This document shows, piece after piece, positions 42,644-52,170 of a stretch of DNA of 64,000 nucleotides. Origin of the DNA: JAHBTB01 sp964451255 (GTDB lineage: Bacteria > Armatimonadota > Fimbriimonadia > Fimbriimonadales > Fimbriimonadaceae); NCBI GenBank assembly GCA_964451255.1, contig CAYVHL010000004.1, positions 62,001 to 126,000 on the forward strand, given 5' to 3'. The notes under the pieces are model-generated. The model saw only the letters and a program-made list of their open reading frames with translations. It was not told where the DNA came from and did not search any database. Within the stretch, counting starts at the first letter, position 1. Each line of letters begins with the position of its first letter. Made by a program: the position numbers and the translations under genes.

Positions 42644-44700
42644 GCGACCGCACCATCACCCGCCGGTCGTTCCTTGCCGTCATCGGCGGCGCGGGAGCGG
42701 CGTTCACGCTGGGCTGTTATTCGCCCGAAGCTTTCACCGGCACCGGCGAAGCCGCTGGTGTCGCCACGTTCGAGCCGAACGCCTGGGTCGGGGTCGCCTC
42801 CGACGGCAGCGTCACCATCACCGTCAGCAAGTCCGAGATGGGGCAAGGCGTGCGCACGTCGCTGGCGATGGCGGCGGCAGAGGATCTCGACGCCGACTGG
42901 TCGAAGGTCACCGTCGCCAATGCGGAGGGCGACAGCCAAAAATACGGCCGCCAGGGCACAGGGGGCAGTTCGAGCACCCGCTCGATGCACCAGAAGATGC
43001 GCGAGATGGGCGCCGCCGCCCGTTCCATGCTGGTGGCCGCCGCCGCCGACACCTGGTCGGTCAAGCCGGAAAAGTGCACCACCGAGGGTGGCCGCGTCAT
43101 CCATCCCGACGGCAAGAAATCGCTCGGCTATGGCGAGTTGGCGGCCAAAGCCGCCGCGATGCCCGTGCCGGTGAACGCCGAGATCAAGCTCAAAGACCCC
43201 GCTGACTTTCGGATCATCGGCAAGCCGACGTTGCGGGTGGACAACGTGCATGTCGTCCGGGGCGAGGCCCAGTTCGGCATCGACGTCCGGCGACCTGGCA
43301 TGGTCTACGCGACCCTGGTCCGGCCGCCCGCCTTCGGAGGTTCGCTCGAATCGGTCGACGACTCCGACGCCCGGAAGGTGGCCGGTGTGCTCGACGTGTT
43401 CCGCTCGTCCGACGGCGTCGCCGTGGTCGCGACCAACACCTGGAGCGCGTTCAAGGGCCGGGCCGCCCTGAAGCTCAAATGGAACACCGGCCCGGCAGCG
43501 GGCGTGTCCAGCGCTTCGATCCGCGACTCCCTTAAGGAAAGCCTTGGCAAACACGCCGAAACGCCCGCCGGGTCGAAGGTGGTCGAGGCCACCTTTGAAC
43601 TGCCCTACCTGGCCCACTCGACCATGGAGCCGATGAACGCGGTGGCCAGTGTCACCCCCGAAGGGTGCGAGGTCTGGTGCGGCTCGCAGTCGCCCGACTC
43701 CGCCCGCGACCAAGTGGCACAGGCTCTCGGCCTGCCGCCTGAAAAGGTGAAGGTCAACCTCATGCTGCTCGGCGGCGGATTTGGCCGACGCTCCAACAAT
43801 GACTTCGTCATGCAGGCTGTGGAGATCGCGAAGGTCGTGAAGAAGCCGGTCAAGTTGCTTTGGATGAAGGAGGACGACATCCAACACGACTGGTACCGAC
43901 CGATCTGCCACCACAGCATGCGGGGGGCGGTCCAGGGTGGCCGGGCCGTCATGTTCAGCCATGTCATGGCTGAGGCAGGAATGCGTCCGACCCCGGCCCG
44001 GCAGCGTCGGATGGAGTTCCCGTACGAGATACCTGGGGCCGCGATGACCTATAGCTCGGTCGACGCGCCTGTGCCCACTTGGTTCTGGCGATCGGTCGAA
44101 CACACCCAGATCAACGTCGTCAACGAGTGCTTCCTCGACGAGCTCGCCCATGCCGCGGGCCAGGACCCCGTCGCATTCCGCCGTAGCCTGATCACCGACC
44201 CGCGCCTCCGCAAGGTGCTGGATATCGTCGCCGAGAAGTCCGGTTGGGGCACGCCCCTTCCCAAGGGCTCCGGCCGGGGCGTCACCTGCACCCAGGCATA
44301 CGGTTCCTATGCCGCCCACGTCGCCGAGGTCAGCGTCCATGGCGACGAGATCCGGGTGGACCGGGTTGTCGCCGCCATCGACCCAGGGCTGGTCGTCAAC
44401 CCCAAGGGCGTCGAGGCCCAGATGTTGAGCGCCTGTAGCGACGGTGTCGCCACCGCACTTCACGCCGCCATCACGATCAAGGACGGCGCCGTCGAGCAGA
44501 GCAACTGGAGCGACTACGAGTGGCTGAGGTTCGACGCCGCCCCCAAAGTCGAGGTCCACATCAGTGGCGAGGGCGACTCGATCGGAGGCATGGGCGAGGT
44601 CGGTTACCCCGGCGTGCCCCCTGCCGTGGCCAATGCGGTCTTCGCCGCCACCGGCAAGCGTGCCCGCAAGTTCCCGATCCGGGTGTCAGAGTTGGTCTGA
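42640..44700 (+). CDS. Tat-exported molybdopterin-binding subunit (IorB/aldehyde-oxidase-like)
   Basis: The catalytic large subunit of a molybdenum hydroxylase. It begins with GTG, then a twin-arginine signal TRRSFLAVIGGAGAAFTLGC whose last residues also form a lipobox, so the enzyme is probably exported and lipid anchored. Cofactor motifs LLGGGFGRR near residue 380 and GGMGEVGYPGVPPAVANA near the end, containing the catalytic glutamate, are present. The length of 686 residues suits the IorB type. Its substrate (aldehyde, N-heterocycle) cannot be told. Confidence 0.93.
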   Translation: MSDRTITRRSFLAVIGGAGAAFTLGCYSPEAFTGTGEAAGVATFEPNAWVGVASDGSVTITVSKSEMGQGVRTSLAMAAAEDLDADWSKVTVANAEGDSQKYGRQGTGGSSSTRSMHQKMREMGAAARSMLVAAAADTWSVKPEKCTTEGGRVIHPDGKKSLGYGELAAKAAAMPVPVNAEIKLKDPADFRIIGKPTLRVDNVHVVRGEAQFGIDVRRPGMVYATLVRPPAFGGSLESVDDSDARKVAGVLDVFRSSDGVAVVATNTWSAFKGRAALKLKWNTGPAAGVSSASIRDSLKESLGKHAETPAGSKVVEATFELPYLAHSTMEPMNAVASVTPEGCEVWCGSQSPDSARDQVAQALGLPPEKVKVNLMLLGGGFGRRSNNDFVMQAVEIAKVVKKPVKLLWMKEDDIQHDWYRPICHHSMRGAVQGGRAVMFSHVMAEAGMRPTPARQRRMEFPYEIPGAAMTYSSVDAPVPTWFWRSVEHTQINVVNECFLDELAHAAGQDPVAFRRSLITDPRLRKVLDIVAEKSGWGTPLPKGSGRGVTCTQAYGSYAAHVAEVSVHGDEIRVDRVVAAIDPGLVVNPKGVEAQMLSACSDGVATALHAAITIKDGAVEQSNWSDYEWLRFDAAPKVEVHISGEGDSIGGMGEVGYPGVPPAVANAVFAATGKRARKFPIRVSELV

Positions 44701-44787
44701 CTCGGCGTTGGTCTCGCGCCGCGAGCCGGGCGCACAGATTTGGTCTGGCCTGGCGTTTGTCTCGCGCCGCGGGCCGGGAGCACAGTT
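44692..44787. repeat. 48-bp tandem duplication across the end of the large-subunit gene
   Basis: Two successive 48-base copies share TTGGTCTG, then GTCTCGCGCCGCG and GCCGGG-GCACAG, with about eight differences. The stop codon of the upstream gene lies in copy one. Confidence 0.8.
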
Positions 44788-44831
44788 TCGGCAGCCCGAG
44801 CCCCTGAGGGTCGTGCTCTCCAGCCCGGCGG

Positions 44832-45296
44832 CTAGCCGTTTGTCAAGGCGTGTGCCACGACCGTCACCTCCGCCAAGATGGAGTTGGCGATGAAGCAGTC
44901 CCGGTGCGCGTCGTGGTGCATCTTGTCCAGTTCTTCCTGGCTCGGGGCGGCTCCCGCGAACCGGATCGCCGGGCTGAGCGTGATGTGGGCGACGAACGGC
45001 GTTCCCGCCTCGTTCTTGCCCATGTCGCCGACGGCGTGGTCGTCATACGACTCCACCACAAAGCCAGCCTTACGGGCAAAGTAGAGGAACGTCATCATGT
45101 GGCAACTGGCGAGTGCGGCCACGAGCGCCTCCTCCGGGTCGACGGTGTGGGGTGACGCGATCTCCGGCATGGCCGTGGACGCTGGTACCTTGACTCCACT
45201 GTCGAACTCCCACTCATGGTCTCGGCTGTAACGGCCCTTCTCGAACTCGTCACCTGCCTTCCGGTTCCAGACGATCCGCGCGGTGTGCTGGCTCAT
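44832..45296 (-). CDS. OsmC/Ohr-family peroxiredoxin-like protein
   Basis: OsmC-family proteins reduce organic hydroperoxides with two cysteines. The 154-residue protein shows the family shape, including VDPEEALVAALASCHMMTFLYFA with the first cysteine near residue 66, and AHRDCFIANSILAEVTVVAH with the second near residue 135. Starts at MSQHTARIVW; the open frame upstream is repeat-derived. It converges with the hydroxylase operon. Confidence 0.92.
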   Translation of the reverse strand: MSQHTARIVWNRKAGDEFEKGRYSRDHEWEFDSGVKVPASTAMPEIASPHTVDPEEALVAALASCHMMTFLYFARKAGFVVESYDDHAVGDMGKNEAGTPFVAHITLSPAIRFAGAAPSQEELDKMHHDAHRDCFIANSILAEVTVVAHALTNG

Positions 45297-45321
45297 GATC
45301 CGTTTGTACCCGTGCTGGGGC

Positions 45322-46006
45322 ACCACCCCGGCCTGACGGCCACCCCTCCGAAGGAGGGGAATGTGAACAGCCAGCTTTACCCCAGGAAGGGAATTTTCCA
45401 ACCTCCATTACACCAGGAGGAGAATTTGCCCAACCTCCCTTACCCCAGGAGGAGAACTTGCCCAACCTTCTTTGCCGCGCGGTCACCATCCTGCCGCCGG
45501 AGATGTGACCTGGCATCGGAACTTCCCAACCACCCTGGGAGGGGAATTGACCGACCTTCCTTCCCGCAAGGTCACCATTCTTACCGCTCCTTCGGAGAGC
45601 GGCTAGAATTCCTCTCCTTTGGAGGGGTGCCCGCAGGGCGGGGTGGTCTCTCTCCTGCCGCTCACATTAGCCGTGAAAACAATTGCTTTGCCCCTTTGGA
45701 GGGGTGGCCGTCAGGCCGGGGATGATTCCCCTCCTTTGGAGGTGTGGCCGTCAGGCCGGGGATAATTCCCCTCCTTTGGAGGGGTGGCCTTTAGGCCGGG
45801 GATAATTNNNNNNNNNNNNNNNNNNNNNNNNNNNNNNNNNNNNNNNNNNNNNNNNNNNNNNNNNNNNNNNNNNNNNNNNNNNNNNNNNNNNNNNNNNNNN
45901 NNNNNNNGCCTTTAGGCCGGGGATAATTCCCCTCCTTTGGAGGGGTGGCCTTTAGGCCGGGGATAATTCCCCTCCTTTGGAGGGGTGGCCTTTAGGCCGG
46001 GGTGGT
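45322..46006. repeat. Palindromic repeat array A3 with assembly gap
   Basis: Begins with a reverse unit (ACCACCCCGGCCTGACGGCC), then about 190 bases of degenerate derivatives containing TACCCCAGGA(R)GGGAA(T/C)TT three times, then forward units AATTCCCCTCCTTTGGAGGGG-TGGCC-TTAGGCC-GGGGAT and a run of N that is surely a collapsed continuation of the array. It ends GGCCGGGGTGGT. The CACATTAGCCGTGAAAACAATTG insert resembles the one in A1. Confidence 0.93.
45808..45907. other. Assembly gap of 100 N
   Basis: Exactly 100 N residues lie inside repeat array A3, with nearly identical repeat units on both sides. The size is a placeholder; the true number of units is unknown. Confidence 0.99.
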
Positions 46007-46077
46007 CGCCTTGCAGAAACTCGCCTGCGGACAGATGGAGCTTTCCTGTGACACAAGGACCTTGGTAAGCTCACCCC

Positions 46078-46965
46078 ATGATCGGTTGGCTCTCCATCGG
46101 CGTCGCCGCCCTCGTCACCGCGCCGGCCGATTTCACGGCCAAGACGTTCGTAAGCAACGGTCACACCCTCACCTACGAGGTCGCTGGCACTGGGGCGCCG
46201 GTGGTCGTCCTTGCAGGCGGCCCCGGACTTTCGCCCGACTATGTGATGCCGATTGCAGAGGCGGTAAGCAAGAAGGCGAAGGCGATCCTCTTCCACCAAT
46301 GGGGCACCGGAAAATCTCCCATGAACAAGAGCCTCGTCGTGTCCGACAAGACGATCAACATCGACACAGCGATCGCCGACCTCGAGGCCTTGCGCAAGCG
46401 CCTGGGCGTGTCCAAGATCACCCTGGCGGGGCACTCCTGGGGCGGCATGCTCGCCCAGGCCTACGCGGCCAAGCACCCGACACATACCGCCAAGCTCATC
46501 CTCATCTCATCCGGCGGGCCTGACACGAGCTTCGAGTCGTACTTCGAGGACAACCTGAACATGCGCCAGACCGAAGCCGACATCGCCGAAGGCAAAGAGG
46601 CCGATCAGATCCAAGACCCCCAGAAACGGGCGGAAGCCAAGCTGCTCGCCTTGCTGCCCGCCTACTTCTATTTGCACGAACAAGGGCTCAAAGAAAAGGC
46701 GGCTATGGCGGGCGCGCTCAAGTGGAACAGCGGGATCATGGGGCCGCTCCTGCAACATTACGACGTGAAGAAGACCGTCGGGAAGTACAAGGGGCCGGTC
46801 GCCCTGATCCAGGGTCGGCAAGATCCCATCGGCGAGTCCACCGCCTATCAGATCAAGGGTGTGCTCCCCCAGACCAAGATCACTTGGATCGAGAAGTCCG
46901 GCCACTTTCCCTGGCTGGAGCAGCCGACCGAGTTCACCAAGACCCTGGACGCCGCTCTGAAGTGA
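46078..46965 (+). CDS. Exported alpha/beta hydrolase (proline-iminopeptidase-like)
   Basis: A 295-residue serine hydrolase. A short signal peptide (residues 1-16) is followed by the oxyanion motif VVVLAGGPGLSPDY near residue 44, the nucleophile elbow ITLAGHSWGGMLAQAYA with Ser near residue 119, an acidic residue in IQGRQDPIGES and the histidine in KSGHFPWLEQP. The GGPG motif and lid helix are typical of proline iminopeptidases, but related hydrolases of other specificity share them. It sits alone between two repeat arrays. Confidence 0.88.
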   Translation: MIGWLSIGVAALVTAPADFTAKTFVSNGHTLTYEVAGTGAPVVVLAGGPGLSPDYVMPIAEAVSKKAKAILFHQWGTGKSPMNKSLVVSDKTINIDTAIADLEALRKRLGVSKITLAGHSWGGMLAQAYAAKHPTHTAKLILISSGGPDTSFESYFEDNLNMRQTEADIAEGKEADQIQDPQKRAEAKLLALLPAYFYLHEQGLKEKAAMAGALKWNSGIMGPLLQHYDVKKTVGKYKGPVALIQGRQDPIGESTAYQIKGVLPQTKITWIEKSGHFPWLEQPTEFTKTLDAALK

Positions 46966-46982
46966 ACTCGATGACTCCTTGA

Positions 46983-47256
46983 TTCCCATCCTTCGGAAGG
47001 ATGCCCGCAGGCCGGAGATATTCCCCTCCTGTGGAGGGGTGCCCGTAGGGCGGAGATGAATTCCCCTCCTTTGGAGGGGTGCCCGTAGGGCGGGGATAAT
47101 TCCCCTCCTGTGGAGGGGTGCCCGCAGGGCGGGGATAATTCCCCTCCTTTGGAGGGGTGCCCGAAGGGCGGGGATAATTCCCCTCCTGTGGAGGGGTGCC
47201 CGTAGGGCGGGGATAATTCCCCTCCTGTGGAGGGGTGGCCGTCAGGCCGGGGTGGT
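46983..47256. repeat. Palindromic repeat array A4
   Basis: Six or seven forward units of the same family, with GCCC-GTAGGGC or GCCC-GCAGGGC as the second hairpin. It lacks the reverse unit at its start, beginning instead with a diverged TCCCATCCTTCGGAAGGATG unit. It ends GGCCGGGGTGGT. Confidence 0.93.
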
Positions 47257-47293
47257 CCCAAACGGCCCCCACCTCTCCCGGACAGGAACCCCG

Positions 47294-47791
47294 CTAGGGC
47301 TCGCTCTTTCGCCGCCGCATGAGTTCGCCGCGGCGTGGCGACCAGCGGGAGTCGGCGCGTTTGTCCTCGACGGCCTCGGCCGCTTTGGCCAGGTCGTCTA
47401 GCTGCTGCGGTGTCGCGCTTTGCTCGATCTCGACGAAGAACTGACGTTCCTCCCAGCGGATGTGGTCGTCCAAGAGACGCCCCAGCGTCCTCATTGCCGC
47501 TGTGTCCGCCCTGGCCCCTACCCGCGCGAGCGTCTCCGCGATGGCCGCGTGTTCCTCCCTCAGCCGCCGCGCCGATTCAGGGCTGGCGAGAGGGGCGAGC
47601 AGGCGTTCCTCTTCGGCAAAGTGGTCCTCCATTTCTTCCCGCCAGTACGCGGCGGCCTCGGCGGCGAGTCGTTCGCGCCCAGGCGGGTCTTCGTCGTCGG
47701 CGCGCGAGAGATTGCGGGCCAGGACGAGCCCGACGTTATGGTCACGGGAAAACGGTTGGAGCGCTTCGTGCCTCTTCATCTCAAGTTCCAT
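47294..47791 (-). CDS. Hemerythrin-domain protein
   Basis: A 165-residue four-helix protein with the histidine and glutamate pattern of hemerythrin-like di-iron domains: LQPFSRDHNVGLVLAR, MEDHFAEEERLLAP, LREEHAAIAE and LLDDHIRWEERQFFVEIE. These proteins bind oxygen or iron and often deal with oxidative or nitrosative stress. The C-terminal 35 residues are basic and disordered. It diverges from the TDT transporter gene. Confidence 0.92.
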   Translation of the reverse strand: MELEMKRHEALQPFSRDHNVGLVLARNLSRADDEDPPGRERLAAEAAAYWREEMEDHFAEEERLLAPLASPESARRLREEHAAIAETLARVGARADTAAMRTLGRLLDDHIRWEERQFFVEIEQSATPQQLDDLAKAAEAVEDKRADSRWSPRRGELMRRRKSEP

Positions 47792-47863
47792 TGAACCCTA
47801 GCGCAAACCACAAGGCAACTGGCGCACGACCCGGCCCGAGGCAGTAAGATCAGCCACAAGGCG

Positions 47864-48934
47864 ATGGGTGTGAGACCGGGCCATTCGACATCTGGGGCGT
47901 TGCGTCAGGGGGTCATGAACCTGCCGCCGACCTATTTCGCGCTGGTCATGGCGACGGGCATCGTCTCCACGGCGATGTACCTGCTTGGCGTGCCCGCGAT
48001 CGGATGGGTGCTGTTCGGGTTCAACATCGTCGCCTTCGCGGTGCTGGTCGTCCTGAACGTCCTCCGCCTCGTCTGGTTTCCCAAGAACGTACTCTCCGAC
48101 CTCTTCGACCACAAGCAGAGCCCCGGGTTCTTCACGGCGGTGGCCGGTTGTTGCATCTTGGGCAGCCAGTTCGTCCGCATCGCCGGGAACCACGAGGCCG
48201 GCCTGGCGATGTTGGTGCTCGGCATCGTGCTTTGGGCGGTGCTCACCTACGCCATTTTCACCGCCCTGACGATCAAGGAGGACAAGCCGACGCTCGACAA
48301 GGGCATAACCGGCGCATGGCTCTTGGTCGTGGTGGCGACGCAGGCGGTCGCGGTCTTGAGCGCGTTGATCGCGCCCCACTATGCCCACCGCCTGCCCGTG
48401 GAGCTGAACTTTCTCGCGCTGACGATGTGGCTGTGCGGCGGGATGCTCTACATCTGGATCATCTCGCTCATCTTTTACCGCTACACGTTCTTCAAGTTGT
48501 CGCCGGGCGACCTCGCGCCGCCCTACTGGATCAACATGGGCGCGATGGCGATCTCGACCCTCGCGGGCGCGATCTTGATAGGGAACTCGGGCGACGCCCA
48601 CTACCTGAGCGGCATGCTCCCCTTCATCAAGGGGTTCACCGTCCTCTACTGGGCGACCGGCACGTGGTGGATACCGATGCTCCTCATCCTCGGCGTCTGG
48701 CGCCACGTCGTCCAGCAGTTCCCCGTGCGCTACGACCCCCTGTATTGGGGAGCGGTCTTCCCGCTGGGGATGTACGCGGTCGCCACCTATCAGATGGCGA
48801 AGGCGAAGGACCTGCCCTTCCTGACCGGCATCCCTCCTGTCTTCGCGTACATCGCGCTCGCCGCGTGGGCCCTTGTCTTTGCGGGATTGGTGGGTTCCCT
48901 GGCCGGCTCCCTCCGCGCCAAGCCGCGAACATAA
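47864..48934 (+). CDS. TDT-family (TehA/SLAC1) membrane transporter
   Basis: A 356-residue protein with about ten membrane helices and the N-terminal family phrase MNLPPTYFALVMATGIVSTA near residue 18. Further support: a FFTAVAGCCILGSQF segment, the helix with TMWLCGGMLYIWIISLIFYR and a MGAMAISTLAGA stretch. Members export anions such as sulfite, malate or act as anion channels. Its 3' end converges on the hexosaminidase gene, whose open frame overlaps it. Confidence 0.9.
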   Translation: MGVRPGHSTSGALRQGVMNLPPTYFALVMATGIVSTAMYLLGVPAIGWVLFGFNIVAFAVLVVLNVLRLVWFPKNVLSDLFDHKQSPGFFTAVAGCCILGSQFVRIAGNHEAGLAMLVLGIVLWAVLTYAIFTALTIKEDKPTLDKGITGAWLLVVVATQAVAVLSALIAPHYAHRLPVELNFLALTMWLCGGMLYIWIISLIFYRYTFFKLSPGDLAPPYWINMGAMAISTLAGAILIGNSGDAHYLSGMLPFIKGFTVLYWATGTWWIPMLLILGVWRHVVQQFPVRYDPLYWGAVFPLGMYAVATYQMAKAKDLPFLTGIPPVFAYIALAAWALVFAGLVGSLAGSLRAKPRT

Positions 48935-48949
48935 GCCTCCCCGCCCGCA

Positions 48950-51055
48950 TCGGCGAGCCACCCAAGGCTTTGTATGAACCACCCCTATTCGGGACGGCAC
49001 ATAACGTCGTGACCGTGTCTTCTGGCTGGGGCGAGAACCGGACGCTGAGATCCTCCACCCACCGGCCCGTCGAGTCCTGCATCACCGGGAAGAACGCGAA
49101 CTTCGGCTTATGGGCGGAATATCCCGCCGGGAACTTGACCAAGAGCTTGTTCCATCCGGCCCGCAGGGGGATCGTGGCGGGTTCTCGAGTCCAGTAGAGT
49201 TCCTCGTCCACGATCGGCACCAGTTCCTGGACGTTGTTCCACGAGTGGGTCATGAGCCTGCGGGTGCCCGGAGCCTGCCATGTGGGCGCGGGAACCGGAG
49301 TGTCGTTCAAGAAGACCGCGCCGCCGTTCGCGTCCCACGTCCCGACGCCGGGGATGCCTCCATAGAGCCGGTCCGACCGTGCAGGGGTGTCGAAGCCGAC
49401 CTGTGCGCGGAGTTCGTGGCTCCTGGGGGAATAGATATACGTGAGGAGGTAAGCGACCCCGGGGGCCGACCCTGCCTCGCGCCCCGACGCGGGGTCGGCG
49501 AGCACAGGAACCATGAAGTCCACCGGCACGACACCCCCGTGCACGGTCTTCCAAGACAGCGTCGTGCCACCGGCCGTGTAACTCTCCTTGATGCCGCCGA
49601 GAGGCCCCGTTGCGCCAGTTGGGAACGGCCCGACTGTGCGCCAGACCACGTGCCCCGACTTGACGAACGGGAACGCCTCGGCACGGAAGAAAGTGTCGCG
49701 ATGGAGCGCCAGGCGAGATTCGAACGCCGCGAACTCCCGGCCGAGGGAGGTGGTGGGCGCAGGCAGAGAAACCGCCGCCGCTGGCTCAGCCTCCTTCCTC
49801 CCGCACCATGAGTTCTGGGCGAAGGCCAGGACGGCCGGCCACACGCCGTTCTGGGCCGCGATCTTCGACTTGTCGTCCACCCGGATGTCGGGCCAACAGC
49901 AGACGATCCCCCCAAGGACGTGCTGTCCCCCTTGGCCACGCCGCACGTCTGGAGGAAGTAATAGCGCCGGACGACCTCCCAGGGATCGTAATAGTTGATG
50001 TAGCCGAGGCCCGAGTCGACGACCCCTGCCCGCTTTCCGACCGGGATGGCGCCGGTCTGCCAATCGCGCCACAGCTGGTCGATCGCCGAGCCGTCGTTGG
50101 GCAGGCCCGGGTTCCACATCATCGGCGTCCGCCCATGTCTCCGGACCTCGGAGGTGATCGCGGAGATGAACGCCTTCGGCTCTTGGATGCGCACCTCGTC
50201 GGACCCGATGTGCAGGATCGGACAGTCGGACGCGGGGATCTCCTGGCAGAACTCGGCGATAAGGTTCTTGAGGATCGGCAACGCCCGGGGGTCGCCCATC
50301 TCGAATCCGAACGCCTTCTTGAAGTAGTCCGAGTGCCCAGGCATGTCGATCTCGGGGATCACTTGGATATGACGGGCCCTGGCGTAGGCAACCACGTCCC
50401 GTATGTCGCTGTACGAGTAGGTCGCGTTCGGGTCGCGCTCTGCCAGGCGCGTCGAAGGGTCGTTGAGAATCGGATACGACTTGCACTCGATCCGCCAACC
50501 CGGACGGTCCGTCAGGTGCCAGTGGAAGACGTTGAGCTTGTAATCGGCGAAGCGGTCGAGCTGCGCCTTGAGCATCGCCACAGACTGGAAGTTGCGGCCT
50601 GTGTCGTGCATGAAGCCTCGTATCCGGAAAGCAGGGGAGTCTTCGATCACCCCGCACGGGACGCCTCCCCGAGAGAGAGCGACGAGCTGCCCCAGCGTCT
50701 TCAGTTCGTAGAACACCCCGGCCCGATCCGCGCCTGTCACCCTGATCCCAGCCTGGCGGATATCGAGCCGGTATCCCTCTGGTTCTGTGACCGCATGCGA
50801 GTCCACGACTAGGCGGAGCGGGAGGGCGAGATTCGCGCCCTTGCTCTCCAAGGCGTCGACCTCGGTGTCGAATCCGGTCAGCCCGGCTCGGTTCACCGTC
50901 CATCTGGCGGGTAACCGGTCCCCTGTCATCGTCGCCTTCCGGACGTCTGGAACCAGAGGCAGCTCCGAAGCCAGACAGGCGACCGAGGCCGACGCTAGCA
51001 GGACCAGATGGAGCATCGCCCTCAACGCGGGGATCGCGGCATCCACGCGCGTCAT
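48950..51055 (-). pseudogene. GH20 beta-N-acetylhexosaminidase, frameshifted
   Basis: The N-terminal 400 codons (51055 to about 49930) encode a signal peptide, a GH20b-type domain and the TIM barrel with FRIRGFMHDTGRNF, VFHWHLTDRPGWRIE, HIQVIPEIDMPGHS and the catalytic pair in LHIGSDEVR. Near 49927-49931, a five-base C run on the plus strand, the frame shifts by one: the protein continues in the other frame as QHVLGGIVCCWPDIRVDD, and on to HKPKFAFFPVMQD and WVEDLSVRFSP. The second frame stays open to 48684, antisense to the transporter gene, so its true end is uncertain. One inserted G would restore a single protein; either a recent mutation or a sequencing error. Confidence 0.82.
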
Positions 51056-51196
51056 GCTACCGCGCCTGTCGACGTCGTCAGCCCCGGAGCCTGGTCCAGC
51101 GCCTTCAGACCCGCAAGGAGCCGGGGCTTCTGAGCGAGGCGATCTCAGCTACGGGGCCCAGGCTAGGTGTGGTGAGCAACGTGGTGACGGTGGTGC

Positions 51197-52141
51197 TTAT
51201 GAGGGGAACTGGGCGTCTCTTCGAGTTGCGCTCATTGCCTGATTGAATTCCCGCAGGCATCCTAAACCTCGGGCGATGGCTGCAAGCGAGAGCTCCGCAA
51301 GGAGGTTCGCGTGATGAAGCGAATCAGCTTCGAACCTCCGCTCGAAAGTAATGAAGCCAGAGTTTCTTGGACTTCGCCGCGTTGTATCGGCAAGGGCGAC
51401 GGTATCACCGTGAGAATGATGTGATGCCTGTCTGAAGCTGAGTTCAAACAGGCCCTCCCACACCTTGCGGTCCAAACGCCTATCTGTCACCGCGAGGGGT
51501 AGTGGACAGCATGGTCTTCCTGTCGGGGGCCACAAAAGGTCAAGGAGACCCTTCATACCCATGCTGTGCCAAGATGTCGTCCGACGGTCAAATCCAAACC
51601 TCTTTACGGCTAGGCTGCTCCGTCGGCGGATCGCGCGCAGTCGTGTTTGCGTGGCCAAGCGTTGGGCGGGGTCGGCAAGCATCTGATCGAAGCATTGCTT
51701 CATTGGCCCGTCCACGCTCATTTGCAGCTTGTAATAGCCAAAGCCAAGGAATCTTGTTGCCAGCGTTCGTGGTGTGACGTGGCTTGAATTGTTGGAAGGC
51801 CATGGACCTCGGTAGAATCCAACTGCGATTGCCGAGAGATAACCCTCGTACAGCCTCCTGTGTAGAGCCCAAGCATGGCTTGGTCTGCCATTTATGGTCA
51901 AGACTCGGATTGCGTCGAGTGTCTCTATCTGATTTGCCGTCAGCAGCCCCAAAGCGTATCGCTGAACGGCTCTCCTATCGAAGCGCAACTTCTCTATCAG
52001 GTTCGTGAATATCCAGTGGCGATCTAGGAGGTCCCGCGCTGCTTCATTCTCCTGCCGGAGATCCTCTGGCAGAACATTTCCTGAGTCGTCGGTTACTTGA
52101 ACCGTCCTCTGTGTCTGGAAGTAAGAACCTGCGCCTCCCAC
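51197..52141 (-). CDS. Hypothetical protein, DUF5677-like
   Basis: A 314-residue helical protein with lower GC than the genes to its left. The segment RPSHAWALHRRLYEGYLSAI near residue 86, the later WHSMGMKGLLDLL and the SFRQASHHSHGDTV stretch resemble DUF5677, a family of unknown function seen in accessory regions. It is at the left boundary of the debris-rich zone. Assignment is tentative. Confidence 0.6.
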   Translation of the reverse strand: MGGAGSYFQTQRTVQVTDDSGNVLPEDLRQENEAARDLLDRHWIFTNLIEKLRFDRRAVQRYALGLLTANQIETLDAIRVLTINGRPSHAWALHRRLYEGYLSAIAVGFYRGPWPSNNSSHVTPRTLATRFLGFGYYKLQMSVDGPMKQCFDQMLADPAQRLATQTRLRAIRRRSSLAVKRFGFDRRTTSWHSMGMKGLLDLLWPPTGRPCCPLPLAVTDRRLDRKVWEGLFELSFRQASHHSHGDTVALADTTRRSPRNSGFITFERRFEADSLHHANLLAELSLAAIARGLGCLREFNQAMSATRRDAQFPS

Positions 52142-52170
52142 ACCCTCATTCTATCCGGCATCGTCACGAA

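Noticed and set aside
42478..44559. A 693-codon minus-strand frame
   Set aside because: It is the mirror of the molybdopterin subunit in GC-rich DNA, rich in D, G, H and R, with no motif.
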